Assembly (NCBI GenBank): GCA_013398295.1
Contig: VZSF01003231.1
Location: 372,849-436,848 of the forward strand
Reading direction: 5' to 3'
Length of the DNA: 64,000 nt
Source: Chionis minor
Lineage: Eukaryota > Chordata > Aves > Charadriiformes > Chionididae
Numbering within the stretch: the stretch's first letter is position 1; each line of letters begins with the position of its first letter. Position numbers and translations under genes: made by a program. The notes below the pieces were generated by a model, which had not been told where the DNA came from, made no database searches, and worked only from the letters and a program-made list of their open reading frames with translations. Below are positions 44,151 to 53,400 of the stretch, piece after piece.

Positions 44151-46890
44151 ACGAGTCGCTTATTGTTGTTGGGTCGCTGTCCTGAGGTGCCTCTGTGCCA
44201 GTGAAGGGGCACGGACTTCTCCAGGTCGCTCCCTTCTGTGCTCAGTGGCCAGTTCTGTGCCGGACGCCTTCCCCTGAAAGCTCTGGTGCGTGCAAGAAGT
44301 GCGTGGAGCTGCTCCTTGAGCCCCTGTGGGTTAGACCTCCCCAGGGATGTGCGAGGCGGTGTAATGGATCTCAGTGCTCTGGGAGGTGTGGGGGGCGCTG
44401 GGCGGAAAATCAGTAGAAGCGGTTAAAAAAGAAAAGCTGGCGCTGATGGGGAGATGTATCGGCATATCAGTATCATAGCAGCTAGGAGCATGAGTGGTAG
44501 GAGAGCCTCGGTCACACGTGTTAACTCAGGCCTGCGATACGCAGAAGCAGATGCCTTTGCCGTTCTAGTTCCCCTGCCCTTCCTGCCGGGCTGGGTTTGC
44601 TGCTGTCGCTCTTCCCCGGCACCTTCTGGGTCAGGGCAGGAGCGGGAGGGCCAGCGCTGCCGTGCGTGCTCTGCGTGCCTGTGATCTGATGTACCGTCTC
44701 CCCTCGCCCTCGCTCCTCGGTAGCCTTCAGCCCAAGAACGCCTTACCCTCCCAACACTCCGTGCTCGCCTGCCTTCCCGCTCTCACTGAGCCGAGTGGCC
44801 CTGGAGCCTTGTCTTTGAAGCTGGCACCTTCCCTTTCTCTGTCTGTCATCTGCTCCTGGCCGAGGGCTGCAGCTTTGCTTCTCCCTTTCGTTCTCTGGCT
44901 GGCTGCTTGCTAACTTTAATAAAGGTGTGATGCTCACAGGCCCGGAGGTGGCTCTTACCTCGGCTTCCACTGCCTGCTTTCATCTCCCTATTCTCCACCT
45001 TTTCCTTGCACTCATAATTGTCGTGCTTCTTACCTGACTGCTCGTCTGTTCTCTCAGCCTAAAAAAACAGGTCCGGCTAAGTTCTCTGGCTGAGAAGCTG
45101 CTCATTCTTCTTTGAGGTTCCTTTCTGTTGCTGACAGCTAACTCCATGCGCCGAAGCCATAGCCATGCACCCCTGGTCCTGGGGCTGTGTCTTGGGTGGC
45201 GGAGGGGAAAGGGACCAGCTGCCGTGTGGAGGAAAGCTGCAGGCTGCTGCATCTGAGCTCTCCCACCCCTGAGGCTGCCATGTGCCGTGGCCTTCGTCTG
45301 AGTCTCATAGCCCTGCTCCCCTCCTTGGATTTGGTGTCTGGCTTCCTGCGGAGCCCCTGCCTGATGAGGGGAAGAGGGTAAATAACCCCTGTAACCCTCT
45401 TACCCACCCCCTAATAAAAGCCCACACCCAAAGTCCAAGTCTAAGGAAGCTTGAGGCCAACAAGAGGTGCCCTTGAGGGTCTGCACCGCTCCTCTCCCTC
45501 TCTTTCTCTCTACCTTGCATATACCCATCATTGTAAAACATCTTCCTCCTACCATTACAGCTTAATGACTTTCCCTTCAACTTCACAAGAGGTATTAATG
45601 TCTCCATTAACAGCCACCAGAAATGGAAGCTCCATATATCACCGAGTGCAGCCCCGCATCCTTCTCCTTGTACAGAAGTTTCAGAAGCAGTTAAAATGTA
45701 GCCCTGTAGAAAATTAATGGCCCAATATACAAAATCTGTAATTGCTGCTAGAGGCAAGGAGGAGGAGGAGGTGGAAGTGCTCAATCTTGGTGTAATTAAG
45801 TACCTTGTTCTGTGGCCGCTTCTCCCCCGTGCTGATGGGATGTAGGACTTGTGCTTCACATGCGAGGGATGGTGGGAGGCAAATGATCCCTACTTACGGT
45901 CATTTGCCCAACAGAGTTAAGCATCAGAAGGTGTGACGGTGTGTGGCTCCTCTTGCTGTGGCACAGCCTCGAAGGCTGGGGTTGCGTGAAAGGCTAGCAG
46001 GGGAGGGAGCGGGAGCTGCCCTACACCTTCCCGGAAGGATGCTGGTCGGTATATCCCCCCTGCCATCGCAGTTTAAGCGATGGAAAAGCCAGGCAGTGGA
46101 GTGGGTGAGCCCAGCCTGCTCTGACCATCTATTTCTAGTGGGGTGGCTCCAGCCTGTGCCGCTTTGTGGCAACAGGGATGTTGGTGGTGACTGGCAGGAG
46201 CAGGGAGCTTGGCCCTTCTGGAGACGGCCCCGTGAAGCCGGGGAGGCTGATCCTGGGGGGGCAGAGGGGGAGGCTAGGACAGTTGGAGCCTGCTCTGGTT
46301 TCCCTCAGCCCTGTTTCAGAGAGGGGAGGCTGCAGTTACTCTTGTACTGGTCTGGGGGAAGATGCAGCTGCATGGCTGCTGGTCTGGTCCGCCTTCACAA
46401 CCAGTACCAGTTGGCTTTAAACTGAATTAGTTGCCCGTAGGCATGGGGTGTTTTGACAGCGTTTGTATGGGTTTTTAATGGCATAAAGCTGATTTAGCCT
46501 AATTTGTTGTCAGGGTTTCTGGGTCTAAATTCAGTTAAACCAGAGCGCTGTGTGCAGAGCGGGCCGGGAGGTAGCACTGAAGCTAACCTGGCAGCACTAA
46601 CAGCTCCCAGGAAAGGCCTGTGGAGGAAAAGAAGGAAAACCTCAGCGCTCACTCGCAGCCAGCTCGTTGATGGAGGCTGCGCTGCTCTGCTCTGCTCTGC
46701 CTGCTGTAGGTGGCTGGAGGTTGGCAGGAGGGGTGGCATCACCCAGATGTCCTTCCTCCTCCACCTGCTGAGGATGCTGCAGGGGGATGAGACTTACACA
46801 AGGATGGTGGGGATTGGGGTGGTTGGTGGAGCTGATGTAACCACCAATGCGAGACACACATGCTTTTAAAAAAAAAAAAAAAAAAGGAAA
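44151..46890. other. GC-richer intergenic block, no gene recognised
   Basis: G+C rises clearly here and many overlapping open frames appear on both strands (up to 184 codons at 45305-45859, minus). I recognise no domain in any of them and see no consistent splice structure. AATAAA hexamers lie near 44919 and 45412 on the plus strand. The block could hold a lncRNA, a decayed repeat or simply GC-rich spacer. It ends in an 18-base A run at 46868-46885. Confidence 0.45.
46868..46885. repeat. A run (18 bases)
   Basis: Uninterrupted run of A in intergenic sequence. It could be the tail of an old retroposed sequence, but no parent sequence is recognisable upstream. Confidence 0.8.
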
Positions 46891-47964
46891 ATCCCAGAAA
46901 GTTCTTTTGAATTTGCTTCTGTCAACTGCGAAATAAAAATTACAGCAGCTAATGCTGTCACCTCCTTCTTTTTAAATAATTGGGTGTAGCCCTGGGGAAA
47001 ACTACATTTTCAGTTTTTTGACACTCTGGAACAGGCCCAGCTGAAACAGAGCAGGGCAGTGACAACTGGGACGGCCGTCCCAAGGGATGTTGAAATCCTG
47101 AGCCTTTGCACTGCAATAACCAGGAGATGACACATTTCATCAGCACGGTTTCTTGGAAGGAGCAAAGCAAAGTAGCAGAGTATTTTCAATGAAGGAAAAA
47201 AAATATAAAAAAAAATACAGTCAGATGACTAAACATTAATGAATCCATCAACACTTTACACTCTTCTGAACATTGTCAGTTCTGCCAGCTTTGGGAAAAA
47301 GAAAAGGCTTCAAAAATACTTAAAAAGCGAAGAGTTTGACAGAATTCGATGCTACGCTTATGTGGAAGTCCCTCATTTTCATATTAAGCAAGAGGGCAGT
47401 GATTGTTCAGCCCAGGGAAAGAGAAAGAGCACACCTTTCCAAACCTCCTAATGCAGATGCATTTTCTGAAGAGTGAATTGGTGTCTGCTGGCATCAAAAG
47501 TTTCAACAGGTTTTGGCACGACACCGGTGCCTAAGGGTGTGATTGGACTGCTAACCCTGAAGCCGCTTCTTTGGGCAGCTTCTCAGTGCACAAACAACTG
47601 CAAAAACCTTTCCAAAACTGTGCAAGAGGAGTCTTGGCTGCAGCTAGGTAAAAGAAGGCAGAGTTAGCGTGCGACAGCATCCAGCTGATGGGTTTACAAT
47701 GTTTTTTTTTTTATTTAGATAGTACCGGTGCAGCGCTGGGAACATGTCGTTTGAAATAATAACAAAAAAAGAGGTTTGCTACATAAATGGGTATAGCCAC
47801 AAAAAAGGCAGTGCCCACTGAAAACTCTTCTCCTGCCCTCACATTTGTCCTTCCGCCAGGATGGGTTTTTACAAGCGAGCTGTGTGAACTTAAAAGCTGA
47901 TGTAGAATAATGCATCTCCAGCTCATTTCCATACACAGGTGCGAACCTGTAACCTACCAGGACT
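46891..47964. other. Intergenic sequence 3' of RAI2
   Basis: No gene or repeat recognised. It could include distal RAI2 3' UTR if a far polyadenylation site (for example the TTTATT at 47710, AATAAA on the minus strand) is used. Confidence 0.45.
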
Positions 47965-48537
47965 TTTATTTTAATTGTACATTCACATTTCTCCATTGAC
48001 GTGGCTTGTACACTGCCGAGTGATAAAGTTACGCGGTTCTACTCTTTCATGTGCATCGATTTCAGCCATCAAAGAAAGGTAGAAAACTAACAATCAACAA
48101 CTTTTCCATATATGTGTAGTCAGGCTGGGAAAAATTATGCAACTTTTCCTTCCCCTCCCACCTGCTGGCAACCAAATTCCCCTGACTTTTAGGCTTTTCT
48201 TTTTTAAATGACTGCGAATATTACTTAATATTTTAAGACGGTTTCTGCTCGCAATGAAGCTGGTGTTAGGTTTGCGCAGGGCTGTGCCACTCGCTCGCTC
48301 TCGCTCCTTTGGAAGCTTGTTTTTGGGTGCATTGTTAGCGGCTGTTGCGACGTGCTCTCTGACAGTGCTGCGGGACAGTATGATTTTTCTTAGCCTATTA
48401 TTTTTTCTTAACATTTTAGGCTCATATCAGCTGCGGTGCTTTACGGTGTACAGACTTTTTGCCAAACCTCCTTCATACACCAAAAGCAATTCAGAAATGA
48501 CAAAAAAAATGCTGCAACCAGTTAGCACGTACAAACA

Positions 48538-48543
48538 TTTATT
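48538..48543 (-). terminator. RAI2: Candidate polyadenylation signal of RAI2 (AATAAA, minus strand)
   Basis: TTTATT on the plus strand. It would give a 3' UTR of about 0.4 kb. Other hexamers nearby compete with it. Confidence 0.35.
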
Positions 48544-48873
48544 TTGAAATTTCCATTCTGACCGCTATGAAGAATTACATCATCAAAGCACTTTATGGCA
48601 GTGAAAATAGCTCTTACCCCTCTGACTCATCCATTACTCCATTAAAGCTGCAAAATGTGCAATCTGCTTGAAAAATAGGTTGCTTTTTATTCAGTTTCCC
48701 ATGAAAAGTCAAAATTTGATAACAAAAACAAAAAAAGAAAAAAAACCCCAAAACAAAACCAACCCAGCTTATAGGGACTCTACATCCGATCCTTTCCCCC
48801 TTCCCCCAAAAATAACTTACAAAGATAGTTTAAAGTTTTAAATGAGTTTAAAACCAAGTGCATCTTTTTTATT

Positions 48874-48917
48874 ATTTTCTTCTTCTTCTTCTTCTTCGTC
48901 TTCTTCCTCCTCCTCTC
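48874..48917 (-). repeat. RAI2: Purine-rich (GAA)n/(GAG)n tract in the RAI2 3' UTR
   Basis: The plus strand is a run of TTC/TCC units (TTCTTCTTC..., then TCCTCCTCC). On the RAI2 mRNA it reads as an imperfect GAG/GAA tract starting about 33 bases after the stop codon. A likely polymorphic trinucleotide repeat. Confidence 0.85.
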
Positions 48918-48949
48918 ATAATAATCTTAAAATTCTAAAAACCCATAAT

Positions 48950-49673
48950 TTACTTTCTTGGAAAAAAGGCAGCGAGCCGTTGCTTCTTGATTGGAAGAAT
49001 ATGTATCTCCGGCGAGTTCATTTTCTTTAGCTTTACGCTCCTGTTTTTGACGGGTTTCCTGAGGGCCTCGGCGCTGTCCCGGGGCTCGGGTGGGCTCTTC
49101 ACGTCGTAGCACTGCAGCACCGAGTCCTGCGGCAGGTCCCTTTTGAAGGAAAAGTTTTTGGTGGAGACCCCCGACAGGCCCTTGATCTTGCCGCAGAAGA
49201 TGGTGGGCACGGCATCCTTGACGGAGACGATGACTTTGGCTGTCTGCGAGGTGCTGACGATCTCAATGTTGTTGCCGGCCTTGGGCTCGCAGCCCGCCCT
49301 GCCCGCCTGCTCCACCAGCCACTTCTGCGGCTGCCGCAGCAGCTCACCCGGCCCCTTGCCCGACGCCTCCGGGGGCTTGCAGGGGGCGAAGGGGGTGGCC
49401 GGGCCGGGAAGCTTGTCCGGTGCGGGGTGAACGCTGGCCTCGGCGGTGGTGGCGGCAGCGGCGGGGCCGGCACTGGCCAACTCCCCGTGGGGACCCCCTG
49501 GTTTGCGGCAGGAGGCGAGGGACAGGTCCAGGGCCCCGTCCTCAGGGGGCGGCGGTGGCGGCGGTGGCGGCGGGGCGGCCTCGCCGGCCCGGGGTGCGGG
49601 CGGCCCTTTCATGGAGAGGTCCAGCGCCTCGTTCTCGCTGCCCATCTTGATGACGGTGTGGCGGCTGAGCTGG
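48950..49673 (-). CDS. RAI2: RAI2 C-terminal coding part (after the gap)
   Basis: Starting right after the N it reads QLSRHTVIKMGSENEALDLS. Next come a Gly/Ala/Pro-rich insert with ten consecutive Pro (GCC-rich repeat, about 49545-49575), a second motif DGALDLSLAS, a variable Ala/Pro/Gly stretch, and the conserved tail from NNIEIVSTSQTAKVIVSV to the stop. The two ALDLS motifs (49613-49627 and 49520-49534) are CtBP-binding sites in the human protein. The frame differs from the N-terminal part. Confidence 0.93.
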
Positions 49674-50315
49674 NGCAGAGCCCAGGGCACCCTGCGAGGG
49701 AAAGAGGTCCTGAAGGACGGCGGCGAACCCTGGCGTCTGAAAGACGGGGGGCAGGACGGGCTCCTGGGCTTGGCCGGAGGGCTTGGGGTCCAGCAGCTGG
49801 GGCTGCCCCACGGGGGCGGCAGCGGGGGGGAAGAGGCCGGTGTGCAGGGGGCTGGCAGGGCAGGTGGCCCCCGGGGGCAGCACCAGGGGCGAGTTCAGGT
49901 GCTGGAAGACGTGCTGCTCCAGGAGGACGGGCAGGGGGACAGGGCCCTGGGTGGTCATGACGTAGGGGGTGGCGGTGTTGGTGGCCGGCATCTGCGGGGT
50001 GGCGCTGCCGGCGACCTGCAGGTGGATGGGCAGGACGACGGGGCTGTCCCCCAGGCAGATGGGCTGCAGCACGGTGGCTGCCACCTTCAGGGCCACCCCG
50101 CTCTGCGACTCGGCCGGCGGCGTCAGGATGGAGGGCGCGGGGACGGTCACCAGCGGGGACAGGGCCTTCTTCATCAGGTCGGCGGAGTTGATGTTCCAGG
50201 CCTCCGCTGTGATCAGCTGGGCCACCCCGTTCTCCAGCTTGTTGTTGGCCATCGCCGAGGGTGAGCTGGTGACGTCCATGGGCAGGTTCGGGGCGTCCTT
50301 GTACAGCTCCTCCAT
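48950..50315 (-). CDS. RAI2: RAI2, retinoic acid-induced protein 2 (single coding exon, broken by an assembly gap)
   Basis: RAI2 is a nuclear regulator that recruits the CtBP co-repressors through ALDLS motifs. The start is the ATG at 50315-50313 (context GACATGG, with G at -3 and at +4). The following MEELYKDAPNLPMDV and MANNKLENGVAQLITAEAWN match the RAI2 N terminus. The C-terminal part carries SRHTVIKMGSENEALDLSM, a second ALDLS (49520-49534), VIVSVKDAVPTIFCGKIKG and the conserved end PIKKQRLAAFFPRK, with TAA at 48952-48950. An N at 49674 separates two different frames, and the proline-rich middle known from human RAI2 is missing. The two parts total about 453 residues against 530 in human (from memory). 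A long poly-Pro run follows the first ALDLS. The gene itself is very probably intact; the break is in the assembly. Confidence 0.93.
49674..49674. other. RAI2: Single N: collapsed assembly gap inside RAI2
   Basis: This is the only ambiguous base I noticed in the window. Frames before and after it do not match, and conserved RAI2 residues are absent between the two sides. A proline-coding, very GC-rich stretch has probably been lost. Confidence 0.9.
49675..50315 (-). CDS. RAI2: RAI2 N-terminal coding part (213 codons up to the gap)
   Basis: The open frame from ATG 50315 reads to LQDLFPSQGALGS and then meets the N. Conserved blocks in order are NGVAQLITAEAWNINSADLM, VTVPAPSILTPPAESQSGVA, LKVAATVLQPICLGDSPVVL, and YVMTTQGPVPLPVLLEQHVF followed by QHLNSPLVLPP. 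An in-frame open stretch continues upstream to 50531. Translation is placed at 50315 because homology to RAI2 starts there and a splice acceptor interrupts the upstream frame. Confidence 0.93.
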
Positions 50316-50350
50316 GTCGCGGGGCTTCTCGGGCGCTGCCAGCGCCGCCT

Positions 50351-50356
50351 CTACAT
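50351..50356 (-). promoter_or_regulatory. RAI2: Start-stop element (ATGTAG) in the RAI2 leader
   Basis: An ATG directly followed by TAG, 35 bases before the main start codon, with A at -3 (GGCAATG). Such minimal uORFs are known to stall ribosomes on other mRNAs; an effect here is inference. Confidence 0.4.
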
Positions 50357-50361
50357 TGCCG

Positions 50362-50412
50362 TCAGCGGGACCCGTGGCGGCTCCGGGCTGCCGGGAGCAT
50401 TGGCACCAACAT
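50362..50412 (-). CDS. Upstream ORF in the RAI2 leader, 16 codons
   Basis: The ATG at 50412-50410 opens a short frame MLVPMLPAARSRHGSR that stops at TGA (50364-50362), 46 bases before the main start. It could lower or condition RAI2 translation. It depends on the acceptor at 50421 being real. Confidence 0.45.
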   Translation of the reverse strand: MLVPMLPAARSRHGSR

Positions 50413-50420
50413 AATTTGGC

Positions 50421-53400
50421 CTGCAAGCCAGAAACATATTTTAGGCACCGCATAAATCTCCTCCTTAAAATAATATTTGCAATTGCCTTTAAAGACCCCA
50501 TCGCCAAAGAAAAGCCGTTAAACGTTTCCACGCTTCAGGCTAACGGCTCCATAATACCGTGCAGAATATATACAGAGATGCTAGATATACATACATCCGT
50601 GAGTGTTGTACGAAGAGTTTTGAGGAACTTATATTTAGCCATAAACACAGATAATTTAAAAGACCTCGAGGGCTGCCTGCAGCCAAGCCCCCCCTTCCCC
50701 GGCCCAGTACGTAGCCTCAAACAAGGACTCGGGCCGTCCGTTTCACGTTTTTAAACAAAGCTTCACGTAATGACAGTGCGCGGCAGAGCCAAGTGACAGG
50801 GCGCTGTTTTAACTCAACAAAAGCCCCCAAAACAAACATTTCTAAAAATACCATGGCTAAGAAATTTTCTGCTGTGGGCAAAGGGTCCTTGCTTCCCCTA
50901 AAATACTCATCCTTTTTTTCGCCCCAGCCGGATTTACTAAAAGTGAGCAGGCGAGAAAGGAGCAAGCCCAAACCAAACCCCGACGTTCAGCCTGCCACAG
51001 AGCTAGATAGTGACGGTAATGTGAACCAGGCACCTGAGTCATAAAAGACATGGAGAATAAAATAAAAAATAAAAAAATCAAAGCAACTTCAAATTAATTT
51101 TGACAGCCCAACCCTTTGTATTAACCAAGCAAATGGCAATTAAAAAAAGGGCAGAGATGGTTTCCATTCATGATCGCGGTGAAATTTGCAGCCTATTTCC
51201 TAAGAAGATTAACATCCCCCCTCCCCCTAAAAAAAAATAAAAAATTAATGGTGCTGCGCATCTATTTATTTAGAAGGATAAGTAATTTCTGCCCGCGAGC
51301 TGCCGCCAGCAGACTTTGGCTGGGGGCTGGCCACTCTGCCTGACGCCGCCCGTGCCTCTCCCAAAGCGCGCAGCGCATCCTGCCGTAGTAATAATCACCA
51401 TGGAAACTTGTCCGGTTTCAACTCCGTTACCATGGGAAAGCACCGGCGCACCCCAAATTTACATTTTTTACCTGCACGCGGCTGAAGCCTGCTCCCTATA
51501 AGCAAAATGTGTGCTATTGCTGCCAGCCGGCGAGCCCGGTGAGAGTGAGGGGTTTTCCCGTGTCCGGCAGGCACGCTGACATTGGGATGATCGGGAGGGC
51601 AGCCCCACTCCGAAATTGGGTGGGACAAGAGTCCCAGCCTGGGGGATGCCTCTGCGCCTGAGAGCTCCGCCAGCTCTAGCGCTTACAGAAATGATTTGCT
51701 CACATAGATGTTTGTAAGACCAACAAACCTGCAAACTGAGAGGTGACAGGGAAAAGGGGGGGTGAAAAAGCAAGCCCCACGAACAAAGGCTAAAAAATGG
51801 CCAAGGCAGGGAAGCAGGAAATCTCCAGAGTCTCTCCTGAGACCTGTTAATTCTTGGATTTGGCAGTGAGATGCCACAGCGTATGCAAGACTACTGAAAT
51901 GTTGGGAGTTAACAGTGGAGTCTGGTTGGGTAAAATGCTAATCATTTATCAGGCGCGCTTGAGTTCTTAAAAAGGATTTTTAAAAGTAAACAGATGAGTC
52001 ATTTCTTTTCCCCTCCTGCTGCTGGCTTCAGGAGAATAATTCCGGATTTTTCTCATCTCGTGAAATGTTCTGCAGAAAACATTCACAAATACGGGGTTGA
52101 GGGGTTTTTCTGTTTGTTTCCTTTTCCAGCCTCAGCTGAGACAGATTACAGGCAGGCAGAGGTGCCCAAGCACTGAAAAACAGGAGCAAAAATCAAATCC
52201 CTTATTCAGAAAGTGACAAGTATCAGTACCAAAAAAACTGGGCCAGTCTTGTTTAGAAAAAACAAAACCAAACAGAAGAGCAAACGTTTCTAAAAATAAA
52301 GACAATGAGGAGACCGCTCAGCAGATTCAAGCTGGAAAAAAACAGACGTCGTCGTTTCTGGTAAGGAATTAAAAAGCCATTTTCAACTGCTCTTATATAA
52401 TCTCTCCCTCCCTCTTTCTAAAATGTCCATTTTGAAACCCTGTGGTGTCTGCAGTGTACCCCAGCATCTTTGCTCCTCCAGCTGCTGCAGCACAGCCGAG
52501 TATTCTGCACATGACACAGGCTCTTCCCCATGTTTCTGTTTGCTTGGGAAGCGTGAGATCGCGGTGTTTTCAGAGGGAATTAATGAGCTGGTGGGGACAG
52601 GAAATGACCCCCTGTTCCCCTGGCAAACCCATTTAATGTTGAGAAATAGAAAAATTATGATGAAAATTATGCTGTGTGACTTGAGGGATTAGCATGCTGT
52701 ACAGACCCACGGAAAGAGAGACAGATCATCGCTGAAGATGAAAGTATAAAACATAATAAAATCCCCCCATTGCTGCTTTGAAAGGTGACAGGGCTGGAGG
52801 CAGAGGAAATATCTAGATGAAGGGAAGACCTCATCTATCACCATCAGGCACCTTGAAGAAATGCCCATGGGGTTTTTGGTTTTTTTTAAGGCATAGTCAA
52901 ATACTGCTTTCCAAATGCTTACACATTTCTGGGATCTATAAATACATATTGTTGAGCTCATGGTCCTACACTGCCTCTGGGAGGGTCCTACCATGTGAAG
53001 GGAAGGAAAAGGAGAGAAAGGTGAGGTACAGCCTTCAACGCAGGTTTATGGGCGTGGGGTGAGGTTTTCCCTCCCCCTTCACCTTTCCTATCTGGAAGCG
53101 TACCTTTCCATACTTCCAGTGCACCTGCGTCTTGAGCATGTTATTGCTACAGGAAGAAAAAAAAAAATCAAATATATACACTTAAAAATATTTCACAGTC
53201 CTGCCTGGAGCCTGCAGCTTGGCAGTAGCCGGCTGCGGATTCCCAGCACAACTGCCCACTGCACCCTGTAAAGCAATTTTTTGTTTCAGCCGGGGAGGCA
53301 ATCTGAGGGCTGCTAGACGTGTATTACACTAAACATCTATTATCGAGGTTGGTAAGCAGGCTGAGGGAAAAGGATCCAAGTCCCTAAGCCTCAAAAGGGG

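Larger units (their letters stand above)
47965..48949 (-). other. RAI2: RAI2 3' untranslated region (probable)
   Basis: This follows the RAI2 TAA stop on the minus strand. AATAAA hexamers on that strand lie at 48868-48873, 48686-48691, 48538-48543 and 47965-47970. The first is only about 80 bases after the stop. Which of them is used cannot be told from sequence, so the left edge is a guess. Confidence 0.45.
50316..50420 (-). other. RAI2: RAI2 5' untranslated part of the coding exon
   Basis: On the minus strand the sequence TTTCTGGCTTGCAG ends at 50421, a good splice acceptor with a pyrimidine-rich approach. The exon would start at 50420. This leaves 105 bases of leader before the ATG. RAI2 in mammals also has non-coding 5' exons upstream of one coding exon. 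I could not identify those exons here. Confidence 0.7.

Noticed and set aside
45305..45859. 184-codon minus-strand open frame in the GC-rich intergenic block
   Set aside because: No recognisable domain, overlaps other open frames on both strands, and no splice or promoter structure was seen.
49446..50264. 272-codon plus-strand open frame over RAI2
   Set aside because: It is the antisense shadow of the GC-rich RAI2 exon. It is Gly/Gln/Arg-rich with no domain, and the RAI2 reading on the minus strand is clear.
50316..50531. In-frame N-terminal extension of RAI2 (72 extra codons)
   Set aside because: A splice acceptor at 50421-50422 interrupts it, and similarity to RAI2 begins only at the Met at 50315.
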